From contig JAJEKB010021019.1 of NCBI GenBank assembly GCA_022393335.1, positions 532,541 through 596,540 of the forward strand: a stretch of 64,000 nucleotides of DNA, read 5' to 3'. The notes under the pieces are model-generated. The model was not told the origin of the DNA and searched no databases. It was given only the letters and a program-made list of their open reading frames with translations. This DNA comes from Macrotrachela quadricornifera (Eukaryota > Rotifera > Eurotatoria > Philodinida > Philodinidae). Shown piece after piece: positions 46,467 to 58,003 of the stretch; the stretch's first letter is position 1; each line of letters starts with the position of its first letter. The position numbers and the translations under genes are program-made.

Positions 46467-48609
46467 CACATTCAACGCGATTCAGTTTTCTTTAAAAATT
46501 CCATTGAAATATTGATTTGTATCACGAATTTGCGTATAATAAACGCACCTAATACTCTTATCATTCTTTTCTACCAACTAGTCATCGTTCCTTCTTTGTA
46601 TCAGCATACAATGAGTCATGCTTTATCTTTAAAGGAAAAATCCCTTACGCCACTTTCTTGTTTTTTTTCATCTTATCTGTGGTGCACGTAACATAAGAGA
46701 GGGAAATTTCCAGATTTTCTCTCGTTGTTCTGCTCTCTCGATTCTTGTGCATATAAAAGCATCCAACATTTTGAAATTATTCACGTGTCGTTCGAAGAAT
46801 CTGAAACAGAAGAAAGTGCTAGCTCACTCAGTGAAGTGAGCTCTTTCGATGATGATTTCGTTAGGATGGACCTAGAATCTGGAACTTCCGATGAAGAAAG
46901 TACTACTGACGAAGTAGATTCGCATGTCTGGAGTGAAATACAATCAGAATCTGATGCAGAATTCATGGAAGATTATGGACTCATCCAAGAAGTAACTTCT
47001 GTATCAGGAGATAGCACAATTCTGCCCATCGATTGCTATCGCCATTTCATCACGGACGAAATTATTGACCTTATGGTTCGCGAAACTAATCGATATGCGG
47101 AGCAATACTTGCAAACACATGATATTAGCAGACGGTCAAAAAGTCGTCAATGGAAACCAACTAATGATGTAGAGATGCTCAAGTTTCTTGGAATCATTAC
47201 CGAAATGGGATTAGTACAAATGCCGAAGTTGGAATACTATTGGAGTAACAGCCGGTTGTACGGATCCGAGATCATTCGAAGTGCAATGGCGAGGGATAGG
47301 TTTGAATTACTCCTCAAGTTCTGGCATTTTTCGGACAACCATAAGTACCACTCGAACCAAGCTAGACTACTGAAGTTGAAACTACTTTTGGATTTACTGA
47401 AAGCCAGATTTTCGTCTGTATATAGTCCTGGTGCAGTTGTTTCAATCGATGAAACAATGATACCATGGCGAGGCAGACTTTTTTTCAAACAATATATACC
47501 TGGGAAAGCGCATAAATATGGGATAAAGATGTACAAATTAGCGGCTACTAACGGATATACGTGGAATTATTTGATCTATACTGGTGAGCAAGATCCATTG
47601 GCAGGTGTTGGACATGCTGAGAGAGTCGTGATGAATTTATTAGATGGTCTCTCAGGATGTTATCGGACTGTGGTTACTGACAACTTCTATACCAGTATTC
47701 CCCTTGCAAGACGTTTGTTGGCACATGATACGTACTTTCTTGGAACACTGAGAAGTAATCGTGCCGCATCAGGAAAAGAAATTCTTCAGAAAAAGCTCAA
47801 GCGTGGCGAAGCGTGCGGACTTCAGAATAAAGAAGGTATAAAGTTGATCATGTGGAAAGACAAAAAAGATATTTTGATGATATCCACAAGGCCTTCGCAT
47901 TCAGCAGCTGTAGTAGACACTGGAAATACCAATTTTCGAAATGAGTCGATTATGAAGCCACAAGTTGTATTATATTATAATAAAGGAAGACAAGGTACTG
48001 ATTTATCTGACCAACTATCAGCATATTATACATGCCTCAGACGATCTATAAAATGGTACCGAAAGGTAGCATTTGAATTGATTTTTGGGACGGCTATAGT
48101 GAATAGTTATCTGATATACAAGGAACACTATTCAACAAACAATATTACCATCCTGAAGTTTCGTGAAAGTCTTGTGAGATCTTTACTGCTTGGCATGCCA
48201 TTCGAGAAGCTGAAACCGGGACCAAGACAAAAACCGACAAGTCAAATGAAGCGCAACCTTGTTGACCACAAGCTTGAAGAAAAAGAAGGATCTGCTCGCG
48301 ATGTCCGAAGACGCTGTGCTGGCTGCTACGAGAAAATCAGTCAGCAACAATCAAGAGAGGCCGGTCATGTAGCTGCAAAGAAAGTAAAAACTTTTTGTCC
48401 AGATTGTGATAAATTCTTTTGTCTTGATTGTTTCAATGAGAAGCATCGCACTTTCTAATAAACGATTAAATAAAAATAAAAGGCAGAACTGATGACATTT
48501 AATGCGTGACTTCTAACTAAGAAAAAAAAGGGAAGAAAAGTGTCTCTCTATTGATTTTCTTGTAAAAATAATGTGGGACTCACCGGTGGGTCCCATCGCG
48601 TCGAATGTG
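46467..48609 (+). mobile_element. Nearly complete piggyBac element
   Basis: The ends CACATTCAACGCGAT (46467) and ATCGCGTCGAATGTG (to 48609) are inverted with one difference. The right end is followed by TTAA (48610-48613), the piggyBac target; the left is preceded by TTAG (46463-46466), one change from TTAA. Between them lies an undisrupted transposase frame. Just inside the right end is a near-perfect 20 bp palindrome centred on CACCGGTG (48575-48594). The lack of decay suggests a recent insertion. Confidence 0.88.
46866..48458 (+). CDS. piggyBac transposase (PGBD4-like)
   Basis: About 530 residues from the first in-frame ATG to TAA. The DDE_Tnp_1_7 core has the three acidic positions: Asp in VVSIDETMIPWRGR, Asp in VVTDNFYTSIPLA, and Asp in GRQGTDLSDQLSAYYT. 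A Cys-rich zinc-binding tail (CAGC, CPDCDKFFCLDC) closes the protein, as in active piggyBac enzymes. The enzyme cuts at TTAA and reinserts DNA in the nucleus. The frame stays open upstream with an acidic SFEESETEES block typical of the family N-terminus, preceded by GTG at 46785. The original start may thus have been mutated, or an upstream exon or other start is used. Confidence 0.9.
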   Translation: MDLESGTSDEESTTDEVDSHVWSEIQSESDAEFMEDYGLIQEVTSVSGDSTILPIDCYRHFITDEIIDLMVRETNRYAEQYLQTHDISRRSKSRQWKPTNDVEMLKFLGIITEMGLVQMPKLEYYWSNSRLYGSEIIRSAMARDRFELLLKFWHFSDNHKYHSNQARLLKLKLLLDLLKARFSSVYSPGAVVSIDETMIPWRGRLFFKQYIPGKAHKYGIKMYKLAATNGYTWNYLIYTGEQDPLAGVGHAERVVMNLLDGLSGCYRTVVTDNFYTSIPLARRLLAHDTYFLGTLRSNRAASGKEILQKKLKRGEACGLQNKEGIKLIMWKDKKDILMISTRPSHSAAVVDTGNTNFRNESIMKPQVVLYYNKGRQGTDLSDQLSAYYTCLRRSIKWYRKVAFELIFGTAIVNSYLIYKEHYSTNNITILKFRESLVRSLLLGMPFEKLKPGPRQKPTSQMKRNLVDHKLEEKEGSARDVRRRCAGCYEKISQQQSREAGHVAAKKVKTFCPDCDKFFCLDCFNEKHRTF

Positions 48610-48982
48610 TTAAAGCGTTCATGAAAATGCAACGTATAACAAATCCATCTTGGGTTTCTCAAGATAAAAGGGTTTATCAAGGGGTAGAGCACGTTGATAA
48701 ACGAATTTTTCAGTTATAAACCCTTTTTGAGGGTTTATTATTCTCCGAATCTTTTTTCAATGTAGTCGTGGCTATATCTTTTCAAGATACTCATCCTCAC
48801 CCTCAAGAAGTGAATGATGACATGAATTTGTCGTAATGTAATCATGACGTCATCCCAAGTAATGTTATTGTCAAAACTGACGCAACACTTCTGATAAGGA
48901 AACTTTGACTTGAGTATATATTGCTTTTACATTCATGTTCGAATAGATTCAATTATTGGTCCTATTTTCTTCCAGGCGCCCC

Positions 48983-49474
48983 ATGTTTTCGACGACAGAA
49001 TATTCTATAACAAACAAAGCGAAACAGTTATTTGAAGCCATAGAAATTTGCTTATCTATGGTAAAAGATGGCGCTCACAACGATAATGAAATGTTGAAGC
49101 TTTGCAATATTGTGGACGAGGCCGTTGATGAACAAATTTATTATGATAGATTCGCCATGGCAGCAATATTTTATTTGAGAGATGATATTATCCAAAGACG
49201 GCTGTTGTGGTCTCAAGATGTAGCGGTATGGAAAAGAATAATTTCATTGGTTGAAAATATAACCTATGTCATGGTTGTGTTTGAAAAGCTATGTGAAGAG
49301 AAAGGAATAGACAAAAAGGATGCTTTTCGTGATTTGTTTGACATTAAATTTAGGATTTTCACGGAAATGCTTTATTACGTTCGCGATGAGAAAGCAAAGT
49401 TATTACCTTTTACTATGCATTGCAAATCTTCTAAAGAAATCCTATTCTCTTGTGAAAAATTATTGAAATTTTAA
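48983..49474 (+). CDS. Hypothetical helical protein
   Basis: A frame of 163 residues from ATG to TAA, mixed charged and hydrophobic with a helix-like pattern (KAKQLFEAIEICLSMV, DAFRDLFDIKFRIFTEML). No signal peptide, membrane segment or known domain. In-frame sequence before the ATG is open for nine codons and preceded by a possible acceptor (TTCCAG at about 48970-48975), so an upstream exon is possible. Its position just beyond the piggyBac and ahead of a dispersed repeat gives no functional clue. Confidence 0.55.
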   Translation: MFSTTEYSITNKAKQLFEAIEICLSMVKDGAHNDNEMLKLCNIVDEAVDEQIYYDRFAMAAIFYLRDDIIQRRLLWSQDVAVWKRIISLVENITYVMVVFEKLCEEKGIDKKDAFRDLFDIKFRIFTEMLYYVRDEKAKLLPFTMHCKSSKEILFSCEKLLKF

Positions 49475-49499
49475 AAAGGAATAAAATGTCTAGAATGTT

Positions 49500-49573
49500 C
49501 TCTAGACTGAAAGGATACAGTATGTCAGATGGTAATTATGTATTTAGTCTGTCTGTCTGTTTGTCTGTAACCC
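49500..49573. repeat. Dispersed repeat copy C
   Basis: CTCTAGACTGAAAGGATACA followed after ~25 bases by GTCTGTCTGTCTGTTTGTCT and GTAACCCG, the same block order as at 37588 and 37929, 12 kb away. It starts 26 bp after the stop of the hypothetical gene at 48983. Confidence 0.65.
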
Positions 49574-51100
49574 GTTTTTAAGACCACGGTGGGAACTGTT
49601 GTCGGTTGATTCAGTGACGGGTTTTATTACGTGAGATACAGAGGAAATCTCTCTTCATTGATCATTGTCGAACCTTTTTCTCGCTTGCTCGCTGCAAGAT
49701 CGGGTGCTGTGACTCATTGGACTCGATTGCCTCTCTGTTTGCGGAAAATACGGTTTTGAAACCTCAATTCATTTCACGTTTGATCATTGTTTTTATTTCA
49801 ATGGGTGAAAGATACTGGAACGCCTTTATGTTTGGCTAGCAGCGTGTTCTCACAGATGATACCGTTCAAAGAAGCAATCTGTTCATGTGGTTTTCTTGCA
49901 GCTTCGATTATCCATCGTTGCAAAAGATTCATTTTTACTGTCTCTCCGTTCCCCTACAATATGGATTTGAAGGCCTGTTTGTTAGTGGATTGTTGATTGG
50001 ATCTCAATGGGTCAAAAATTGCTCGTATTGTTTGATAGCTGGTCAGCTGCGTCTTTATACAGCTCACACCGCATGAAGATGCTTTTTGGTTATGAGACAA
50101 GATTAGATATGTAGTATTGAGATCTCTTGTCGATCACGAAAACACACATGAACGCTCCGTCAATCCATCCTGTGTATTCCGATTCATTCACATCACTACA
50201 CCACCAAAACACTTCGTTTCATCTGATCCGAATATATGCTCTTTTTCTCACAAACAGTTCAAACGCCTCCATTGTTAGACTAACTTTTAGTTCCACTCTC
50301 GCTATGTGTAAAAATGACAGATAGAAATGACCACTATACATTCTGTTGCCTATTTTAGAAGCACAAAACGAGAATGCTGCCGCACATATTTGACATCCCA
50401 TTAACGGATAGATTCGACCATACACGAATTTTCATAATCTTTACACAGCATAACAACACATGTGGAGGAGAGATTGAACCTATCGTGTCTAAGAATTTCC
50501 AGACCTAAGATTGGACTCAGTTAACACAAAATTTTAAGAGCCCAACGTGCTCCAGACTTGATTGGATTCAGATACGCGTAATACGCGACAGGCTCTAGTG
50601 AGGGATATGCGTGACCTGTATAACTATCGAAAGAATCATTGAGACATGCAGATGACAACAATATGCACAGACATTACATCATTGAGGAAACAACTGTTCA
50701 TCTTTTAAATTCGTTCTCTGTTCGCACTCGGTAAAAAATCGAGAGAGCGGCCTCGTAACGTGGCCAAATAATGTTTTACTTGTCTGAGCTCATTCCTATC
50801 GTTTCTTATTGAACGTCGTATACAATTTATTCGTTGCAACGCGATACTCCGACAAAATTTCTTCGTTTCCTTCATTTGTTCGAATTTGCTTCTTCTAAAA
50901 AAAAATCCTTCTTTATCATATCCCCTGCTGCGACCCCTGATTCTATTAAAAAAGAAAAAATATACCAAAAGATGTAGCATGAAAATTTCATCAATTTCCA
51001 AAGAACATTTTATTTCTAAAACAGACAAAAAATATACAATTGATTTTTCACACTTTATCTTCTAGTATATATTATTGTTTTATAATAAAACGTATTTTAT
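49574..51100. other. Intergenic, possibly eroded coding sequence
   Basis: Several short frames on both strands (for example 49787-49996 plus, 50219-50425 minus, 50705-51028 minus) lie in somewhat GC-richer DNA at 49600-50600, which looks like decayed coding or transposon sequence. I cannot assign a family. Confidence 0.4.
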
Positions 51101-51190
51101 GATCAGAGATGTTCATTTCGACTGAGAGTCTGCTACTGCCACGATCATATTATAAAAATCTCTTCCGTACCGTAATGGACATCTCTGTTC
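51101..51190. mobile_element. 90 bp inverted-repeat element
   Basis: GATCAGAGATGTTCATTTCG at the left pairs with CGTAATGGACATCTCTGTTC at the right over about 20 bases. ATGGACATCTCTG also occurs next to the right arm of the element at 9768-10092. Probably a very short MITE or fold-back relic. Confidence 0.5.
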
Positions 51191-51598
51191 GTGATTAAAA
51201 TATGTAATACAAAATGTAGCCATTTATTATAGATCATTTATCTTGTGTTTGTTAGTAAATAATCTAAATGTACATTTGTATCTTTTTTTGTTAGACATTA
51301 GAAAACAAAAAATAAAAAGATAAACATGAAAGACAATATGTTTTGTAAAACTACACAACAACGACAAAAAGAAAAAGATTTTATAATGTTTGTAACTACT
51401 AATAACAATTGTTATAGCTGCCAGCCATTGTTACTTTATATTTCTTCAAGTTTTCTTTTTTCTTTTTCATCTTGTTCTCAATAAGAAAAAGAAAAACAAC
51501 ATGTTATATTAATTTCATTTAATTTGTTTTTCTTTTGTTAGAAAGTAACGATACAATTTTGCAAATTATTTTGAAATTTTTTTTCTAATTATTCAATA

Positions 51599-53139
51599 AT
51601 GAATAATTTAGACATTGTTTATGCTCTTCGTCAACGAATTAATAGACTTGAAAATAAATTAAAAACTTTAACTTGTGAAAATGTTCATGGTAATACAGAA
51701 GTAAATAAACAAACTGTTGCACGAATATGTAAAATAGAAGCACGAATTATTAAACTTAAAGGTATACATAATGATAAAATTTATCAAGTCTATTCTCGAT
51801 TAGATAATAGACCAAGAACAGCATCAATTAATAATGAAATGCAAATGAAAATTTCTGAAATTGATATTGGTGATAATATAACAATATTAAAAATGACACC
51901 TATTTGGTTTAAATTAGATGATAAAAAAACATCATTAAAAAATATTATTTATCCAATAGATGGTACTGATAGAAATCTTATTAATACAATAGCACGATAT
52001 AGAACAATTATAAATAAATCAAAAGATTTTCGTTCTGAACCATTTCAAGTTAATGAAAACTCAATAGAAACAATAATAATTGCACTTGAAAAATTTATTC
52101 ATCAATATAATGGTGAAGTATGTTTTACTAATGAAGAATTATTATATTCTAAAAGTATTGAACAAACAGCATATGGTATAGTTAATTTAGGAAGTATACA
52201 TTTACTTGCTGGTAATTATATTCCAACAGCTAAATTTTCTCTTAAATTTAATCTTAATTATGATCGTGATCTTTCAAAATCAATAATAATAATGAAAAAT
52301 TTTATTTTTGATTTTAATAAATCAATTGCACATTTACTTAATTGTAAAAATGGTTTTATTAAAATATTTTCTATTGAAAAATTCAATAATAGACATGATA
52401 TGATTCAAATTAATTTTGGTCTTACAACACCTGAAAAAATTCAAACAATATCTCTTGCACAACATTTTCAAGTTAAATATTTAAATTATTTATTCGAATA
52501 AATTTTAGGATTTTTCTTTTTTAGACTCTTGTTCGTCGATCAGATTTTCGTAATGATAAAATTCTTCGTTATATTGAACCAGATCGTTATCGATATGAAT
52601 TAATATTTACATTTTCTTATTTACAATTAAGTTCAAAAGATTTTATTATAGATCATAATATTGATTATAGATCAACAAATTTATTTAAACAAGAACAATT
52701 TGGAAATTATACATATTATCCTCCAATTGGTTGGTTTTTTCATGCAATTAATCTTAATAATAAATATTTTTATGATGAAAATTATTATATCGATAATGAA
52801 TGGCCTAGAGCTTATCATGGTACACACTCACAATCATTGAATAGATTTATTCAAGATGATATTTTATCAAAAAATACGAGAGAAAAAACTATTGATGAAC
52901 AAGAATTTTATGTAACAACACATTGTAATGATGCTGCTAATTTATATACAATACCATTTACGATTTCAAATGGAGATCAAAATGAAACATTTCGAATGGT
53001 TTTTCAATGTCGTGTTAAACCTAATTCATTTACGATTCATAATGATATTGTTGAAGTAGGAGAAGCATGGCATATTATTGATCCAAAGACAATACGTCCT
53101 TATGGTTTATTATTGAAAAAAGATACGATTTTATCGTAA
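51599..53139 (+). CDS. Protein with HGT-motif C-terminal domain (ART/PARP-like)
   Basis: Two exons, 51599-52471 and 52525-53139, join in phase 0 for 495 residues. The N-terminus is a short coiled coil (ALRQRINRLENKLKTL). The middle ~270 residues are unrecognised. The C-terminal domain runs from RRSDFRNDKI and has IGWFFHAINL, NEWPRAYHGT, FYVTTHCNDAANL, FRMVFQCRVKPNSF and KTIRPYGLLLKKD. This order, with an HGT motif, then a segment ending in a small-residue pair, then a strand pair, resembles the ADP-ribosyltransferase fold (H-Y-E superfamily), and similar YHGT domains occur widely in rotifers and fungi. Enzyme activity is inference only; the acidic third position cannot be assigned. There is no signal peptide, so it is probably cytosolic or nuclear. 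Codon use is strongly A/T-ending. Confidence 0.75.
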
Positions 53140-54913
53140 TTTTTTCTGGATCTTTCTCCTTTCCTTTTTCTTTTTTGGATTTTCATGAAATTAAAATAAA
53201 TAATATTCATAAAAGAACTAGAAATCAATATGATATTAGTTGTAATCCCATCTGCGTCTTAGATGACATAAATAGTCGCATGATTTGATTGTCGAGTTTT
53301 TCAGAAAGTTTTTTGAATATGGATCAGGTTTCATAATGATTTAAATCAGGACTGCCAACTGTACCCCATTTGAAGTTGCAAATCCATACTATGATAAATT
53401 CTGGTTACAGACTAAAAGTTCTTGAAAAATACGAGATTTTTTATCTTTAAATGTTAATGAAACTTTTGATTAAAATAATTGTCACTTGAGCTTTTGTTCT
53501 CTTAAAATTTTAGCTAGAATAATGTGCAGTCTATACACGCTAAACGAGAGCGATTATTGTACTGATTCATACGTAAAAGTAATTCTTCCAAATATACCAC
53601 AAAATGTCTTTTATCAGACACCAATATGACAAAAGAAAAATATTTATAACTTTCAATAAAAAACTAAAAATAAAAGTATATCGAAATCGCATAGATAAGA
53701 CACAAGTATCCGGTGGTTATAAACGTTTTCAAAGTGAAATTATGAGAGTTATCATTTAGAATTTATTGACTATTATGTTGATTACATTGCATTCTCCTCA
53801 TACTTACAGTTTCTATAGTCTTTAGTTATTTTAAAATGTTTGTCATTTGACATTTTCATATCGAAGGTGATAGAAAATATAGGACAAATCGGACTCCAGT
53901 CAATCGATCTTTAACAAGACTATGTAAAAGGATGAGCGCTAAATTGATCCTGTTAGAACGTCAGATAGAATAATGTTTTTTTTTACAAAGGAGGTGTTCT
54001 TCCATTAGCTTTTCTAACAAAATCCTTCCATTTCGGAAAGTAAGTGATCTATTCCAATTGCACTCCATTCTAGTTGTGATAAACCCCATTTTAAAATTAA
54101 CATTTGACAGCCGTGATTTAAATGTTTTTAATATTTCAATCTGAGTTTAGAACTGATCTGACGAATTTTACTACAGTATTTATAATGGTAGTTAAATGAA
54201 TATATTATGATAAAGGAGAGTTTTTTTTTCTTTTTTTATTTGAAATTACTAAAGTTAATTTTTGGAATGAAAAAATTCATTGGATTTCCTATATTTATCG
54301 ACTATTATTTTAGATCTAGATTTTCACCCTCAATCAACAGATAATTCCAATCGCATACTCAATAGTCTATTAAAGGTAAAAAATAACTTTCAATTTTTGC
54401 CGAGTTTATTCTTGTGTGAGATATAAGAAAAAAATTTAGTTGTAAATATTGTTTATTCTTCTCATTGTGCGATGAACTGTCTTGCGATTAATTTATTTAG
54501 TATCTTATTCCATATATATTGTCAAGAGTAGAATGAAATTATACATTTATCAATATTTAATAGAACTTCTCAAAGTCTATACTCTCTAATAAAAGTCTTT
54601 CTTCCTCTTTGCTTCTGTACTATCATACTTTACATTAAATTTTGTGATCAAATAAAGATAAGACATAATGAATTTATTTTAGTATGATGTCTATTATATT
54701 GAAATAAAACACTTATCTTTAATCTTTATACGATCATAAATGTCCTGCAAAGTTAATGTAGTTATATACCACATAAACATCATCAGTAATAGATGGTATG
54801 CCTTAGAAAAAATAGTACTGTTATAGATTTCACCAAAATTTTAGGGTATGATATCAATATTGTTTCAAAAACAATCTTCTTATGAACAATTATTTTTTTT
54901 TTGCATGAAAATA
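53140..54913. other. Intergenic, no gene seen
   Basis: About 1.8 kb of AT-rich DNA. ATTTAAATCAGGACTGCCA near 53339 and TGACAGCCGTGATTTAAAT near 54108 are loosely inverted (about four mismatches in 19), which is too weak to call an element. Confidence 0.5.
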
Positions 54914-55204
54914 TTATCCGATTCTTTTCCATTGTAGGAGCATCAGATAAGCAAAACAAACATATTTACCAACGATATATTGGACAAAAAAAGAGTTGAA
55001 ATCACCAAAAACATTAGCTTTTTTAGGAACAAAATAGGGAATCCCTGTAATTTGTGGACGATAAGATAGAACAGAAGACTTCTGATCTTCTGATATGCCC
55101 AAGACTTTACTATATAATGAAGATACCCTTATGTTTTCAAGTACTACAGGATCGTCTGGAAAGTATCTCTTTATTTTAAATTCATTACTATTGTCAAATA
55201 ACAA
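54914..55204 (-). CDS. Short open frame with hydrophobic end, doubtful
   Basis: A 96-residue frame (KRYFPDDPVVLENIRVSSLY near the start) with protein-like composition. A GTAAAT donor-like site lies within it after QYIVG, so it may be one exon of an unrecognised gene rather than a complete one. No family is recognised. Confidence 0.25.
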   Translation of the reverse strand: MLFDNSNEFKIKRYFPDDPVVLENIRVSSLYSKVLGISEDQKSSVLSYRPQITGIPYFVPKKANVFGDFNSFFVQYIVGKYVCFAYLMLLQWKRIG

Positions 55205-55884
55205 AAGATTTCATAAACATTTTTTTCACAATTTTAGAACATGTGTCATAAGATATTATTGTACACGAAACAATTCAATTGATTGGTTAATTGTCTAAGA
55301 TCAAGCACGAATTTCATTCAAAGAATGTTCGAAAATAACTCATTATTGTTAATAGTGTATCTTTTCTGTACCATAATCGATAAACTATTCACATTACTGA
55401 GTTATTTTCAAACATTTTCTGAAGAAAATTTGTACTTAATCTTAGACAATCAATCAATCGATTGACTTGTTTCGTCTACAATAAAATCTCTTGGCGCATG
55501 CTGCAAAATTGGTTAGGATTCCTTTTGTTATTTTAAAATAATAAAGAATTTTTAATAGGGAGCTACTTTCCGCACACGCTGTACGTATTGGGAGTGTCAT
55601 TATATCCTGAAGTTTTATGTAATGGCAGCATTCTTAAGTTCTTCAGTGCTATCCCTTGACTGCAGTCAAGATCTTAATCCCGAGAAACACGATGAAGAAA
55701 CTTCCCATTTGTTTCCGGACATACGAGAGAAAAGATGGCGAAAACATCTGTGAAAATCTGATCGAAAATACTGCTTTCATAAAATCCTTGGAATCTCACT
55801 GATCCGGCCGTTTCCTTGCTGTACTGTTCGATCTGAGCATCTTCCACTAAGCTACATAATATGTACTTTTTGTATTATTTTTAG
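55205..55884. other. Intergenic; 16 bp perfect palindrome
   Basis: CTTGACTGCAGTCAAG at 55655-55670 is perfectly self-complementary. Otherwise nothing is recognised, although the first exon of the gene at 55885 must lie in or before this stretch. Confidence 0.45.
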
Positions 55885-56505
55885 AAAATAGTTCATATTA
55901 TCAAAAAAAAGCTGAAGAACAAAGTCATTCATACATTGATTCGCATCATCTAAAACCAGAATGTGAGTGATAATATGAATACTCTATAAATTACATGAAA
56001 TTTATTAATTAGGTCAGGACCAGTACACGTGCAGCCTGCCTATCATTTTGAAAATACATTTGCTCCTCAAAGTGGTGAAAATATTATACGAGTATATGAA
56101 TGTGAGGAGGGATGTTCCCGCTGTTGCGGACCAAAAACTAGTATTGCATTAACGAATAGTCGAATTATCGAGCGTCACAAGCAACCGAATGCATGCTGTG
56201 GTTGTGTGGAAGGTGCTCATGTTGATACAACTGTTTTTCTACATGATATAGAACTGATGCGCGAAGCAACACGACAATCAACTAACTGTTGCTTTGCTTT
56301 TTTCCTTTCCTGTATTACGTGTACATGTATATGTTTTCTGTGTGGTATATGCTGTGGCTCATGCTGTTCATGCTGTGGTGATGTTCCTAAAACACTCGAA
56401 GTCAAAGGTGGATTCGGATCCGAATACCTAACCATTAAGACAACTGAATACCTTAGTGCCACTCAAGATATAACAAGAATGGTTACATCGATGAAGAGTA
56501 AATAA
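55885..56505 (+). CDS. Cys-rich membrane-associated protein, 5' end unresolved
   Basis: The last exon (56013-56505, TAA) is firm and an upstream exon (55885-55966) joins it in frame through a GTGATA donor, giving HHLKPECE then SGPVHVQPAYHF. The exon begins in mid-codon after an acceptor (TTTTTAG), so at least one further 5' exon is missing. The protein has ENIIRVYECEEGCSRCCGPK, a hydrophobic Cys-packed stretch (CCFAFFLSCITCTCICFLCGICCG) typical of a palmitoylated or membrane-inserted hairpin, and a C-terminal strand pattern (LEVKGGFGSEYLTIKTTEYLSATQDI). The beta-rich halves around the Cys hairpin could form a PH-like fold; that is a guess. The family is unnamed as far as I can tell. Confidence 0.7.
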
Positions 56506-58003
56506 TAAAGATGGCTGCTAAAATTGACTCAATATATTATCCTATCAATTTACTTTTCATTCTTTTCAATTTTATCATTTATCTGAAAGCAAATAACCTC
56601 TTAATTAATTATGAAATATTTTCTAATAGTTCTCTTATCTTCTTCTTTCTATTTTAAACATTATTATATTTAATCAGATGCATATTTATATTTTATATAT
56701 CTTAGTTTGATTTATAGCATTATAATAAAAGAAATAATGACTATTAGAAACTTAGATTCATGAGTAATAATAAATATTTAATTGTTAAAATAAAATGAAA
56801 ATGATTTTTCAAATGGTATTTCAATAAGTATAATGTGAAATAGTATTGTATCCATAGAACAAACCGTTCGACATTCATATATTAAAAGTTCAAGTATACC
56901 TTCCCACTCTTTTTAATCATTTCAAGATATCAAAGATGGTATGATTGATCGAACTGAAATTTTTATGAAAAATAAAGCACAGCAAATAGCGAGACACATA
57001 TGAAAGGAAAAACTATCCACAAGAGATCTCTTTAAGATTTTTTTGGAAAACTTCTTTTCCATCGGATCTTACTTTTCCATTGTACGACCTCATCAAAATT
57101 TATTCGATTGGACTGAAAAGTTTTTGCAGATACCCACGATTATATCTGAAAGATACTTGTGAATCCCTATAAATCTGAATGGAGAAGACAAAAATGAAAA
57201 CGACCAATTTTATCTCTGGGAAACAATTTCAAATATATGTGATAAAAATTTCAGTCCAATCGAATATAGTCAGAGAGTGGTTGTCCATCGCGCAATTGGC
57301 CTTTATTCATAAAAAATTTATTTTAAGAAAAACAATCACCCTCACCCTCAAGATATAGTTTTTTATGTATTAACTAGGTCAAAATTCCAGTAAAATGTCT
57401 ATATCTCTAGACAGAAAGCTGAAGGGTACTTCTCATACCCATATTCGAAATCAGTATATAGTTAGTAGTCTATAATTCAATAGGTTTCATTAAAAAAGCA
57501 AGATAACAGTTGAGAAGGCGCTGTCACGAGAGAAAAATTCGAATATTGCTCGATTTTATCAAGAGATCATATTCAGTTTGTTATTTAACATTATTCTATA
57601 TATCGAATATGTGCCTTTTACCTGAAAAAAAACAAGGATTAAAGATTAAAAGTAAAAGACAATTGATGAAGGAGAAAAACAATCATAACAGTATGTCCAA
57701 GTTTTTGTTGAGTTCATATTAATTCTGTTGATTACATATTAGTATTAAAATTCGTATAATTAGCTTTCTTGTTCTGATATTAATACCAATTTTGACCTTG
57801 CTAGATTGTATTGATATCTTCTTTTTTTTTTCTTTATATTACTTTGAAAATTTCGATGCAACAAATTACAAACTTCAATAAAAATAAATACATAAAAATA
57901 TTCGATTATTTTATTAATCTGTAAATCATTAATTTTTCATTGTCAAAAAAAAAATCAAATTAATTTAAAAAAAGAATTTAATATAAGTTATTTGAAACAA
58001 AAT
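56506..58003. other. Intergenic, no gene seen
   Basis: About 1.5 kb of very AT-rich DNA between two genes ending towards each other. A 70-residue frame at 57510-57722 has no similarity. A CTCTAGACAGAAAGCTGAA block near 57406 faintly recalls the dispersed repeat at 37588. Confidence 0.5.

Noticed and set aside
50705..51028. Arg/Lys-rich minus-strand frame
   Set aside because: Protein-like in part but no domain, no splice context, and it begins in a poly-aromatic A/T run.
53339..54126. Possible TIRs (ATTTAAATC...GCTGTCA type)
   Set aside because: Only about 15 of 19 bases pair and the match does not extend.
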